DNA of 64,000 nt from Lachnospira eligens (lineage in GTDB: Bacteria; Bacillota; Clostridia; Lachnospirales; Lachnospiraceae): assembly GCF_009680455.1 (NCBI RefSeq), contig NZ_WKRD01000008.1, forward strand, positions 3,876 through 67,875. Reading direction: 5' to 3'. Positions 16,438-28,840 of the stretch are shown here, piece after piece. The notes under the pieces were generated by a model. The model made no database searches, had not been told where the DNA came from, and saw nothing but the letters and a program-made list of their open reading frames with translations. Position 1 is the stretch's first letter. Each line of letters begins with the position of its first letter. Position numbers and translations under genes: made by a program.

Positions 16438-16908
16438 TTATTCATGTGATTCAAGAATTCTGATGTATTCATTAAAGGTACCGTTATAGATGGCGGTAAG
16501 AAGCTTGTTAAGCTTGTGAAGCGCATCAGACATAAGCTCACAGCTTATAATATTCTCTGTAAGTGCATCGCCTAATTCATCAAGGTCGACAACACGGACG
16601 CGCCCGTTATTCTCAATTATGACATCTGCAAGAAGATCTGTGAATATATATGTATCAGAGACAGCATCATAAGAAGTGTCAATAATGTCACAATAGATAT
16701 ATGCAAGAGAGTTGTCTGCTTTATAGAATTTGCTTATCTTAAACCCTTCATTAATAACATAATATGATGTTCCATGTGTGAATTCAGCTTTTGGACGGAA
16801 TGTGTTCCAACTGGTCACAATAGTATCAGAATCTAAGAATATTATGTTATCGTCCTTAAGATTAACGCATTCATCAGGAATAAGTCTTTTTCTGTATAAT
16901 GTAGGCAT
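16438..16908 (-). CDS. DUF402 family protein
   Basis: 156 residues from the ATG at 16908, which has AAAGGGGG just upstream; the longer frame to 16947 adds 13 residues without support. It matches DUF402: RLIPDECVNLKDD, VTSWNTFRPK, then ADNSLAYIYCDIIDTSYD, FTDLLADVIIENNGRVRVVDLDEL. Family members in Bacilli and Actinobacteria are nucleoside di/triphosphate or related phosphatases with a metal-binding Asp/Glu cluster, most of which is visible here. The substrate is not known. Confidence 0.8.
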   Translation of the reverse strand: MPTLYRKRLIPDECVNLKDDNIIFLDSDTIVTSWNTFRPKAEFTHGTSYYVINEGFKISKFYKADNSLAYIYCDIIDTSYDAVSDTYIFTDLLADVIIENNGRVRVVDLDELGDALTENIISCELMSDALHKLNKLLTAIYNGTFNEYIRILESHE

Positions 16909-16999
16909 ATAAAATCCCCCTTTTCGGGTATAGTTAATAATACACAAAATATAATGACAAAATTATATCAGCAGATTAATTAAATTTCAATAAAAAGGG

Positions 17000-17029
17000 T
17001 TGAAAAATATACCTATAAATTGGTAAAAT
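17000..17029 (+). promoter_or_regulatory. Promoter of atp operon
   Basis: TTGAAA (17000-17005), 18-bp spacer, TAAAAT (17024-17029), 28 bp before the first gene. Confidence 0.55.
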
Positions 17030-17057
17030 TAATGCAGACTTTTGTGAGGAACATGAT

Positions 17058-17366
17058 ATGAAGAATGATAGCAAAGCATTACGAAATATTGTACTGATAT
17101 CCCAGCTCGCTATATGTGTGATGGTGCCAACATTTTTATGTCTGGCACTTGGAATATGGCTTGATAAAAGGTTTGGAACATGGTTTACGGTTCCACTGCT
17201 TTTTATTGGGATGGCAGCAGGTGCAAGAAATGCATATGTTCTGGCAATGGACACAATACGACAGGAGAAGCTTAAGAAAGATAAGGCACAGCAGGATGAA
17301 ATCGACAGAAAGGTAGAGGAATACAGAAAGAGGCAGGAAAAAGATTCCAGTGAAATTAAGAGGTGA
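17058..17366 (+). CDS. AtpZ/AtpI family small membrane protein
   Basis: 102 residues with two membrane helices (about 12-35 and 44-65) separated by GIWLDKRFGTW, then a charged tail. The pattern matches the AtpZ/'F0F1-ATPase subunit' family found before atpB in many Firmicutes, where such proteins help Mg2+/Ca2+ handling or c-ring assembly. It is the first gene of the atp operon, 3 bp before the next gene. Confidence 0.8.
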   Translation: MKNDSKALRNIVLISQLAICVMVPTFLCLALGIWLDKRFGTWFTVPLLFIGMAAGARNAYVLAMDTIRQEKLKKDKAQQDEIDRKVEEYRKRQEKDSSEIKR

Positions 17367-17369
17367 TTT

Positions 17370-17822
17370 ATGTTAAAAAGAATTAAAGATATTAATGAAG
17401 CTCTTCCGGGAATGCTGCTTATAGAATGTATTTATCTTGTTGTTGCTCAGATAATTATATTTATTGCTGTTCCGAATAAGATAATGTGTGCAGTGGGACT
17501 GCTTGCGGGATGTTTATATGCTGTATTCAGTTCATTTCATTTAAGCTTTACTATACGAAAGGTTGTGTATGGCGGGCATAAGCAGTCTTCAACACTTGTA
17601 TTTGGGTACATTGTAAGATTTCTTGTAATGATAATACTGCTTGCATTATTGTATATCTTTAAGGCAGGAGATTTGCTGTGTGCAATTATTGGCATGTTCT
17701 CAGAGAAGATAGCGGCATATCTGTCGCCTTTACTGGACAAGAAAAGGTCCGCAAAAGGGGAAAACAGTACTGGGGAGTTTCCTCAGACTGATAAAAATAT
17801 AATAGAAAAGGAGAGTGAGTAG
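17370..17822 (+). CDS. ATP synthase I-like membrane protein
   Basis: 150 residues with four predicted membrane helices (about 15-33, 38-60, 71-95, 98-115) and a charged, probably cytoplasmic C-terminus. Size, topology and place directly before atpB fit the ATP synthase subunit I (AtpI) family, a c-ring assembly factor, although sequence identity is low by eye. The stop codon abuts the atpB GTG start. Confidence 0.65.
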   Translation: MLKRIKDINEALPGMLLIECIYLVVAQIIIFIAVPNKIMCAVGLLAGCLYAVFSSFHLSFTIRKVVYGGHKQSSTLVFGYIVRFLVMIILLALLYIFKAGDLLCAIIGMFSEKIAAYLSPLLDKKRSAKGENSTGEFPQTDKNIIEKESE

Positions 17823-18545
17823 GTGGGAAGCGAGAGTTTGACTACGATGGTGGCCGGAGATTCAAGTTTCATGATTAAGACGCTGTACACATTTAAGCTG
17901 AATGGCGTTTCATTGAACATTGACACAACACATGTGGCTCTGCTGCTGGTATCAGTCTTTATTCTTGTTATGGCTGTAATAGCAAGGATTAAGATTAATA
18001 AAGTCGATGCTTCAGATACACCGGGAATGTTCCAGAATGTCATAGAAATCATCGTTGAGATGTTAGGCACTATGGTTGATGGTATTATGGGTAAGAATGC
18101 CAACAAGTTTGTGAACTATATATCCACATTATTCTTGTTTATAATAATATCTAACATATCCGGTCTGTTTGGGTTAAGACCACCAACGGCTGATTATGGT
18201 GTTACTCTGTGTCTTGGTCTGATAACATTTATACTGGTTCAGTTTAATGGTATCAAGAAGAACAGGATTAAGCACTTTACAGCATTATTCCAACCGATAT
18301 GGTTTTTATTCCCGATTAACCTTATTGGTGAATTTGCAGTTCCGTTATCATTATCATTACGTCTTTTCGGTAATGTAATGTCAGGAACAGTTCTTATGGG
18401 ATTGATATATGATTTGCTCAGTCCATTCACAGTTGCATACCCGGCAGTTCTGCATGCGTACTTTGATTTATTCTCAGGCTGCATTCAGGCGTATGTATTC
18501 TGCATGTTAACTATGGTTTATGTTAACGACAAGATAGCCGATTAA
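17823..18545 (+). CDS. atpB: F-type ATP synthase subunit a
   Basis: 240 residues starting at GTG 17823 (AAAGGAG at 17807-17813, 9-bp spacing). Five to six membrane helices. The conserved helix bearing the essential arginine reads PLSLSLRLFGNVMSG (about residues 177-191), preceded by NLIGEFA. Subunit a forms the ion half-channels against the c ring. Order in the operon is atpB-E-F-H-A-G-D-C. Confidence 0.96.
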   Translation: MGSESLTTMVAGDSSFMIKTLYTFKLNGVSLNIDTTHVALLLVSVFILVMAVIARIKINKVDASDTPGMFQNVIEIIVEMLGTMVDGIMGKNANKFVNYISTLFLFIIISNISGLFGLRPPTADYGVTLCLGLITFILVQFNGIKKNRIKHFTALFQPIWFLFPINLIGEFAVPLSLSLRLFGNVMSGTVLMGLIYDLLSPFTVAYPAVLHAYFDLFSGCIQAYVFCMLTMVYVNDKIAD

Positions 18546-18579
18546 CGGCAAATATTTTTATTAGACGGAGGATTTTTAA

Positions 18580-18837
<258 letters not shown>

Positions 18838-18873
18838 GAAGAGGTGCGAAGATAATAGAAAGGAGGCCTACAA

Positions 18874-19428
18874 TTGAATTTGTCAGGAAATACATTTGTT
18901 GCCATAGCGGCTGATGGACGATTATTCGGTCTGGATCCGCAGCTCCTTTTTGATGCAGCAGTAACTGCAGTCAATGTATTTGTACTGTTTCTTTTACTTA
19001 CATTTATTCTTTTCAATCCTGTAAGGAATATGTTAAAGAAGAGACAAGACAAGATAACAAGTGACAGGGAGAACGCTGAGAACGATAAGAAGGAAGCGAG
19101 CGCCCTTAAAGCAGAATATGAGGCTAAGTTAAAGGATGCCCACAAGGAGGCAGAACAGATTCTTAGTGATGCAAGAAAGACTGCTATGCACAATGAGACC
19201 AAAATCATTGATGAAGCCAAGGCTGAGGCAGCAAGAATTATAGAAAGAGCTAATGTTGAAGCTGAACTTGAGAAGCAGAAGGTTGCTGATGAGGTTAAAC
19301 AGCAGATTGTAACTGTAGCAGCTGTTATGGCATCTAAGTTAGTTGCCAGATCTATTGATGAGAAGGACAGCAATGCTCTTATTGAAGAGACTTTGAATGA
19401 AATGGGTGAGAAAACATGGCTAAGCTAA
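18874..19428 (+). CDS. atpF: F-type ATP synthase subunit b
   Basis: 184 residues from TTG 18874, supported by AAAGGAGG directly upstream and the absence of a nearer ATG. One membrane helix (about 30-50, FVLFLLLTFILFNPV), then a long charged coiled coil rich in E/K/A: the peripheral stalk. RNMLKKRQDKI follows the helix as in the family. It overlaps atpH by 13 bp. Confidence 0.94.
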   Translation: MNLSGNTFVAIAADGRLFGLDPQLLFDAAVTAVNVFVLFLLLTFILFNPVRNMLKKRQDKITSDRENAENDKKEASALKAEYEAKLKDAHKEAEQILSDARKTAMHNETKIIDEAKAEAARIIERANVEAELEKQKVADEVKQQIVTVAAVMASKLVARSIDEKDSNALIEETLNEMGEKTWLS

Positions 19429-19961
19429 TTGAAGCAACATACGGTGATGCTTTATTTGAGCTTGCCGTAGAAGAGTCCAGGGTGGATTCTCTGTATGATG
19501 AGGCCGGGGCTGTCATTGAAGCATTTAATGATAATCCGGAGTTTGGCAGACTGCTCAATCATCCAGAAGTTGAAAAGGGAGAAAAGGAAGGACTTATTAA
19601 TAACATTTTCTCTCAGTTTGTTTCAGGAGATATGACAGGTTTGTTGATAACCATGGTCTCAAAGGACAGACAGAAAAAGATTGTTGATACACTTGAGTAT
19701 TTTCGAAAGAGAGTTCTCGAATACAAGAAAATAGGAATTGCTTATGTAAGCACAGCAAAGCCACTCACTGATGAACAGAAGAAGGCTGTTGCTGGGAAGC
19801 TGTTAGAAACTACAGGATATGTTGATTTCCAGATGCATTATTCGGTTGATGAAAGTCTTATTGGCGGAATGGTAATAAGAATCGGTGACCGTGTAGTAGA
19901 CAGTAGTATTAAGCATAAAATAGACGAACTTTCCAGAAGTCTGATGAAGATTCAGTTATAG
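19416..19961 (+). CDS. atpH: F-type ATP synthase subunit delta
   Basis: 181 residues: YGDALFELAVEE at the start, LLNHPEVEKGEKEGLINNIF and the C-terminal YSVDESLIGGMVIRIGDRVVDSSIKHKIDEL typical of OSCP/delta. It joins the b stalk to the top of F1. It overlaps atpF by 13 bp; atpA follows after 51 bp. Confidence 0.95.
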   Translation: MAKLIEATYGDALFELAVEESRVDSLYDEAGAVIEAFNDNPEFGRLLNHPEVEKGEKEGLINNIFSQFVSGDMTGLLITMVSKDRQKKIVDTLEYFRKRVLEYKKIGIAYVSTAKPLTDEQKKAVAGKLLETTGYVDFQMHYSVDESLIGGMVIRIGDRVVDSSIKHKIDELSRSLMKIQL

Positions 19962-19988
19962 GAATATCAGACAGGTTAGTTTAATTAA

Positions 19989-21521
<1,533 letters not shown>

Positions 21522-21547
21522 ATGTTTTGGAATGGAGGTAATAATTT

Positions 21548-23822
<2,275 letters not shown>

Positions 23823-23835
23823 AAAAGAGGTTGTA

Positions 23836-24240
23836 ATGGCAGATTTACAGACAATAAAGCTTCTGGTTAATACGCCGGACAGAGTTTTCTACCATGATGA
23901 CGCTACATTTGTTGAACTTTCTACCAGTGAAGGCGATATAGGTGTTTATCCGGGACATATTCCGCTTACTGCAGTTGTTGTTCCTTGTGTTCTTAGCATA
24001 CACAATGGTAATGATGTAAAGAAAGCTGCGGTACACGGTGGAATTATAGAGATTCTCAAGGATAAGATAACTATTCTTGCTGAGGTGGCAGAATGGTCAG
24101 ATGAAATCGATGTAGAAAGAGCTAATGAGGCGAGACTGCGAGCTGAAAAGAGACTTGCCAGCCATGATTCTAATCTGGATATGGTAAGAGCAGAGGCAGC
24201 GCTTAAGAGATCGCTTGCGAGAATTAAGGCTGTTAATTAA
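23836..24240 (+). CDS. atpC: F-type ATP synthase subunit epsilon
   Basis: 134 residues: an N-terminal beta-sandwich (VNTPDRVFYHDDATFVELST, SEGDIGVYPGHIPL, VHGGIIEI) and a C-terminal two-helix hairpin (ERANEARLRAEKRL, then RAEAALKRSLARIK). It couples and inhibits F1. It is the last gene of the operon, followed by a terminator. Confidence 0.95.
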   Translation: MADLQTIKLLVNTPDRVFYHDDATFVELSTSEGDIGVYPGHIPLTAVVVPCVLSIHNGNDVKKAAVHGGIIEILKDKITILAEVAEWSDEIDVERANEARLRAEKRLASHDSNLDMVRAEAALKRSLARIKAVN

Positions 24241-24251
24241 ATAATATGTAT

Positions 24252-24297
24252 AAACCTTCCATTATCTGGGAATATTTCAGGTGATGGGAGGTTTTTT
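24252..24297 (+). terminator. atp operon terminator overlapping the ywmB ribosome site
   Basis: Stem 24252-24268/24278-24294, 9-nt loop, then T-run 24292-24297. The 3' arm contains GGGAGG (24286-24291), the only ribosome site for the ATG at 24300. Confidence 0.8.
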
Positions 24298-24299
24298 AT

Positions 24300-25025
24300 A
24301 TGGTAAAGATATATAGATTTCAGAGGCTGATGATAGCAGTCGCAGTAATTATATGGGCAGTATTTGCCGGCAGACTTGTATACAAGGGCATAAAGGGTGA
24401 GACAATGGATGTTGTAGATACATTTTGTGAAAATGTGTACTATGATATAAGTGCCGACATATCAGCGACAGGAAAGCTTGACAATGGGATGTCGGATACA
24501 GCAAAGAAACTTATGATGACACAGATGGCAAAGACTCTGGGGCTTAACAGATATAATATAACGGAGGATGAAGCAGGAATATATCTTACACAGCAATCAG
24601 TTAATGGCAGCGCAGATATATCAATAAAAAAGAGCAGTACAGGAGAATATTTTATAACTGATATAGAACTGTATAAGGGATTTGAGAGCACTTCAGATTA
24701 TGAAAAGCTGATGAAACAGGTTTTAGAGGAATATGGAATAGATACTCATGTAACAGTCAGCATGAAAGGAAGCATTGCTGGGGATATGTCACAGTATGAT
24801 AAGAGCGAGGTCAGCGGCAGAATGCTTAAGATGCTGGGTGCAAAGACTGTGACTACGGGACAGATACAGGATTCATATGTTGTGTATGCTTACGCTAAAA
24901 GCGTTAAGGATTCTGTAAGCATAGGAAAGAACAAGATAAATGTTAATATAACAATGAATTATGACGAGACAAGGGGAGTGACGGATATACAGCTTTCAAC
25001 ACCGATATATAATGAGGATTTCTGA
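24300..25025 (+). CDS. YwmB-like exported protein
   Basis: 241 residues with an N-terminal membrane or signal segment (about 10-30). The rest resembles the YwmB (TATA-box-binding-like fold) family in length and pattern, with a repeat of alpha/beta halves and FESTSDYEKLMKQVLEEYG near the middle. YwmB also lies next to the atp operon in B. subtilis, which supports the call. The function of the family is unknown. Its ribosome site is inside the atp terminator hairpin, so expression may depend on readthrough or be low. Confidence 0.65.
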   Translation: MVKIYRFQRLMIAVAVIIWAVFAGRLVYKGIKGETMDVVDTFCENVYYDISADISATGKLDNGMSDTAKKLMMTQMAKTLGLNRYNITEDEAGIYLTQQSVNGSADISIKKSSTGEYFITDIELYKGFESTSDYEKLMKQVLEEYGIDTHVTVSMKGSIAGDMSQYDKSEVSGRMLKMLGAKTVTTGQIQDSYVVYAYAKSVKDSVSIGKNKINVNITMNYDETRGVTDIQLSTPIYNEDF

Positions 25026-25128
25026 TGATGATTTTTAAGGCATAAAACTTGCTATTGTGGTTTTTGTCTAAAGAGATTAAAATAACCATGTATATCCAGA
25101 GGATAAATCAAGAAAAGATGAGGCAGAT

Positions 25129-26277
25129 ATGGAATTAAAAGAGCTTTTAGATAAATGTATTAATGACAGGCTTATTGATCTTACAATAAGCGGACAGAGG
25201 GTAAAGAATGAAGAAGATGTGATGAGGGTTAAGATTCGTCCGGTCCGACTTAAGGATGAGATAAAGTATCAGGCATCAGAATTCGTGGGAAGAAAAGTGC
25301 TTCACACCAATTATTCAGAAGAAGACATTAAGACAAGAATTACAGAATATATGGAGAACACATTTAAACAGGCGCAGTTTAATATGACAGATGCGACTGC
25401 CACGGTGCTTAGTTCAAAGAAGGGCGCATGTACCTGTAAGTATAAAAGGCTTGCACAGATAAAGAGTCAGAAGGATATGTCACACAACAGAACCAAGACA
25501 TATATTCTTAAAGAGGGCGAGAAGGTGGATTTTCTTGTTGATCTTGGAGTTATGACTAAAGAGGGGGCAATTGTAAGAACAAGATATGATAAGTTCAGGC
25601 AGATTAATAGATTCCTTGAATTTATAGAGGATATTCTGCCACAGTTAGATAAGGATAAAGAACAGACAATAATTGATTTTGGATGTGGAAAATCATATCT
25701 TACATTTGCAATGTATTATTATCTCAAGGTACTTAAGGGATACAATATCAGGATAATCGGGCTGGATTTAAAGAAAGATGTTATTGAGCATTGCAACCAG
25801 TTAAGAACGAAATATGGTTATGAGAGACTCAATTTCTATGAAGGAGATATTGCTTCTTACAAGGGTGTTGAGTCTGTAGATATGGTTGTAACACTTCATG
25901 CATGTGATACGGCTACAGATTATGCACTCGCCAAAGCAGTAAAATGGGGTGCGAAGGTTATACTTTCTGTGCCTTGCTGTCAGCATGAGGCAAACAGAAC
26001 AATTGCTGATGAAACTCTTTCACCTGTCATGGATTATGGAATCTTAAAGGAAAGATTTGCAGCAATAGCGACAGATGGTGCAAGGGCAAAGCTTTTAGAA
26101 TCTAAGGGTTACCAGACACAGATACTCGAATTCATAGACATGGAGCATACACCAAAGAATCTGCTTATAAGAGCTGTTAAGACCGGAAAGCCTGATGCAA
26201 AGGCTTATGAGGAAGTACAGAATATGAGCAGGGTGCTTAATATTGACCTTACGCTAAAGAAGCTTTTGGAGGATTAA
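25129..26277 (+). CDS. SAM-dependent methyltransferase (Methyltransf_13-like)
   Basis: 382 residues. An N-terminal domain (about 1-150) has the pattern KIRPVRLKDEIKYQ, and KGACTCKYKRLAQIKSQKDMSHNRTK follows. The catalytic half shows a SAM site DFGCGKSYLTFAMYYYL (about 184-200), IGLDLKKDVIEHC, and VTLHACDTATDYALAKA with LSVPCCQHE, as in the METTL25/RRNAD1-like family. It is probably an RNA or protein methyltransferase; the substrate is not evident. The next gene starts one base after its stop. Confidence 0.8.
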   Translation: MELKELLDKCINDRLIDLTISGQRVKNEEDVMRVKIRPVRLKDEIKYQASEFVGRKVLHTNYSEEDIKTRITEYMENTFKQAQFNMTDATATVLSSKKGACTCKYKRLAQIKSQKDMSHNRTKTYILKEGEKVDFLVDLGVMTKEGAIVRTRYDKFRQINRFLEFIEDILPQLDKDKEQTIIDFGCGKSYLTFAMYYYLKVLKGYNIRIIGLDLKKDVIEHCNQLRTKYGYERLNFYEGDIASYKGVESVDMVVTLHACDTATDYALAKAVKWGAKVILSVPCCQHEANRTIADETLSPVMDYGILKERFAAIATDGARAKLLESKGYQTQILEFIDMEHTPKNLLIRAVKTGKPDAKAYEEVQNMSRVLNIDLTLKKLLED

Positions 26278-26278
26278 A

Positions 26279-28816
26279 TTGAAAAGAATCAGGAATTATA
26301 GTATATCAGGTTCTAAGTATTTTATACTTGGAGTTATATTTTTAGTTACGGTTATCATAACATTTATATCAATGAAATTCGAACAGATAATGCCGTCAGC
26401 AACCACTATGGCAGATGCAACTCTTCCAACAGTTGCAATGGATACAGAGGCAGGAACGCAGTATAATGTGCTTCATGGTTACACTTCGGAGCTGGATTCA
26501 ACATTGTTTTATGGCAATATTACACCTGTTGCAAAGGACAGAAAGCTGACAGTTACAATTAATACATACGGAGAAGATATTGAAGGTGTGGCATACAAAA
26601 TCCGTTCTTTAGAGGATAAGTCGCTTATCGAGAATACTGAGGTTAGTGATTATGATAATGCAGGCAGCAGTATAAATGTTACATTTAACATAAAGAATCT
26701 TCTTGATACCGGAAAAGAGTATGCGCTTGAGGTCGTGCTTAAGACAAAGAAGCATGAGACAGTATATTATTACACAAGAATTGTTTATGGAGTGGATTAT
26801 GACCTTCAGAAAAAGCTTGATTTTGTCATGGATTTCAATGCATGTACATTTGATGACAGTAGACTTAAGGACATAGCTGGATATCTTGAAACTTCAAGTT
26901 CAGGCGATAACACTAATTATGGAAAGGTAAATATTAACTGCTCATTAAGCCAGGTCGGCTGGGGAGACCTTGACCCATATGTAGAGAGTGATATTATGCC
27001 GGAGGTTATATCAGTTGATGATGATGTGGCAATATTAAGACTTAGTTACAGAGTTGGAGCAGCAAATGATTATTCATCAAGTGATACATATACAGTAAGT
27101 GAGTATTATAGAATACGGCAGACTAACAGTGGTTTCTATCTTCTTAATTTCGAGAGGGAGATGAATCAGGTATTTGACGCAAGGAACGACCTGACTTCAA
27201 CGGCGAAGATTAATCTTGGAATTAATTCTTCAACAGATGTTAATTGTGCATCTGATGAAAAGGGAATATATACCTATTTTGTTAATCAGGGTTCACTGTG
27301 GTGTTTTAACAGCAGTTCACAGACATTTACAAGAGTATTTTCGTTCAAGGGTGAGGAGACTGATTCTGTAAGAGAAGGTTATGATGCCCATAATATTAAG
27401 ATAATGAAAATAGAAGATAACGGAGATGCAACATTTTTAGTATCAGGATATATGAACAGAGGAGAGCATGAAGGACAGGTTGGCGTATCTTTATGCAGAT
27501 ATTCATATTCAGATAATGATGTTACTGAAAGACTGTTCATTCCAATGGCGATTCCTTATAACATTCTCACACAGAATGTTGGTGGCGTTTCTTATGTTTC
27601 TAACGACAAATTCTATATACTTATAGATGAGACTCTGTATTCTGTAGACCTTGTAAGTAAAGAGGTCATGACAGAGATAACAGGACTTAAAGAGAATTCA
27701 TATGCTGTATCAGATGCCGGAGATGCCATAGCATATAGTGTGTCAGGTGATATATGCAACACTGATACGATAAGAGTTCTTAATATGAGCAACGACAGCG
27801 CTTATGAGTTAAAGGCAGATGAGGCAGATACATTAAGACCACTTGGATATATCGATTCGGACTTTATATATGGAATGGCTCATAAGGAAGATATTGTATC
27901 AGATGCAGATGGCAGCAGAACATATGCAATGTACAAAGTCGGTATTATGGATGTTGATTATAATATTATTAAACAATATGAACAGCCTGATATATATGTA
28001 TCTGATACAGAGGTTGAAGGCAAGAGAATTACGCTTACAAGAATAGTGAAGTCAGGAAGTGGTTATGTGTCAACGAGCATAGACCAGCTTATCAATAAGG
28101 ATGAGAATGTTGTTGAAAATGTTGTAAAGGCTGATACAATAAGCACAGACGCAAGGAAACAGGAATTATATATTGACCTTATAACCAAGGTAAATGATAT
28201 ATCTGTTAGTTACAGAACTTCAGGTGAGATTATATTTAAAGACAATACAAGTCTGGAACTTGAAGATGAATTTACATGGGATGGAAGGTACTATGTATAT
28301 GGATACGGAACATTCCAGGGAAGCAGGACACAGCTTGAATCAGCAATAACTCTTGCGTATGACACATATGGAACAGTTGTGGATTGTGATTCAAAGTCTG
28401 TGTGGAAACGGTACAGAAGCACACAGGCATCAATAGACGGGGTTTCGCCGGTTATGGGTGGAAGTTCTCTTGAAAATGCAGTTACAACAGTATGTAATTA
28501 TCTTGGGGCTGATTATAATGCCGCGGCTTACATGGAACAGGGGTATACAGCAGTGCAGACAATGAACATGATAAGCGGAGTACATGGAATAAGTCTTACA
28601 GGAATAACATATGAGAAGGCATTAAGCTATGTCGGAGAAGGAAGTCTTGTGATAGCAAAGACCGGAGAAGACGAATATATAATCATTACTGCATATAATT
28701 CAAGTGAAATAGCATATATTGAATCATCATCTGGTTCAGTAAAGACTATGTCTATGAATGATGCTGGAAAAATGTTTTCTCAGGGCGGCAATATATATGT
28801 AACCTATTATAAGTGA
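26279..28816 (+). CDS. Membrane-anchored extracellular protein with C39-like pseudopeptidase end
   Basis: 845 residues from TTG 26279, one base after the methyltransferase stop (upstream TTTTGGAGG is the ribosome site). One N-terminal helix (about 14-32), then a large extracellular region rich in aromatic and acidic residues that reads like repeated beta-propeller blades (about 290-560, for example GSLWCFNSSSQTFTRVFSF and YVSNDKFYILIDETLYSVDL). The last 125 residues look like a C39-type papain fold (SSLENAVTTVCNYLGADYN, VGEGSLVIAKTGEDEYIIITAY, AYIESSSG), but the catalytic Cys and His positions appear substituted. The next gene encodes a class A PBP, so a wall-assembly role is plausible. Confidence 0.6.
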   Translation: MKRIRNYSISGSKYFILGVIFLVTVIITFISMKFEQIMPSATTMADATLPTVAMDTEAGTQYNVLHGYTSELDSTLFYGNITPVAKDRKLTVTINTYGEDIEGVAYKIRSLEDKSLIENTEVSDYDNAGSSINVTFNIKNLLDTGKEYALEVVLKTKKHETVYYYTRIVYGVDYDLQKKLDFVMDFNACTFDDSRLKDIAGYLETSSSGDNTNYGKVNINCSLSQVGWGDLDPYVESDIMPEVISVDDDVAILRLSYRVGAANDYSSSDTYTVSEYYRIRQTNSGFYLLNFEREMNQVFDARNDLTSTAKINLGINSSTDVNCASDEKGIYTYFVNQGSLWCFNSSSQTFTRVFSFKGEETDSVREGYDAHNIKIMKIEDNGDATFLVSGYMNRGEHEGQVGVSLCRYSYSDNDVTERLFIPMAIPYNILTQNVGGVSYVSNDKFYILIDETLYSVDLVSKEVMTEITGLKENSYAVSDAGDAIAYSVSGDICNTDTIRVLNMSNDSAYELKADEADTLRPLGYIDSDFIYGMAHKEDIVSDADGSRTYAMYKVGIMDVDYNIIKQYEQPDIYVSDTEVEGKRITLTRIVKSGSGYVSTSIDQLINKDENVVENVVKADTISTDARKQELYIDLITKVNDISVSYRTSGEIIFKDNTSLELEDEFTWDGRYYVYGYGTFQGSRTQLESAITLAYDTYGTVVDCDSKSVWKRYRSTQASIDGVSPVMGGSSLENAVTTVCNYLGADYNAAAYMEQGYTAVQTMNMISGVHGISLTGITYEKALSYVGEGSLVIAKTGEDEYIIITAYNSSEIAYIESSSGSVKTMSMNDAGKMFSQGGNIYVTYYK

Positions 28817-28840
28817 TGATATGCACAGGGATTGAATATT

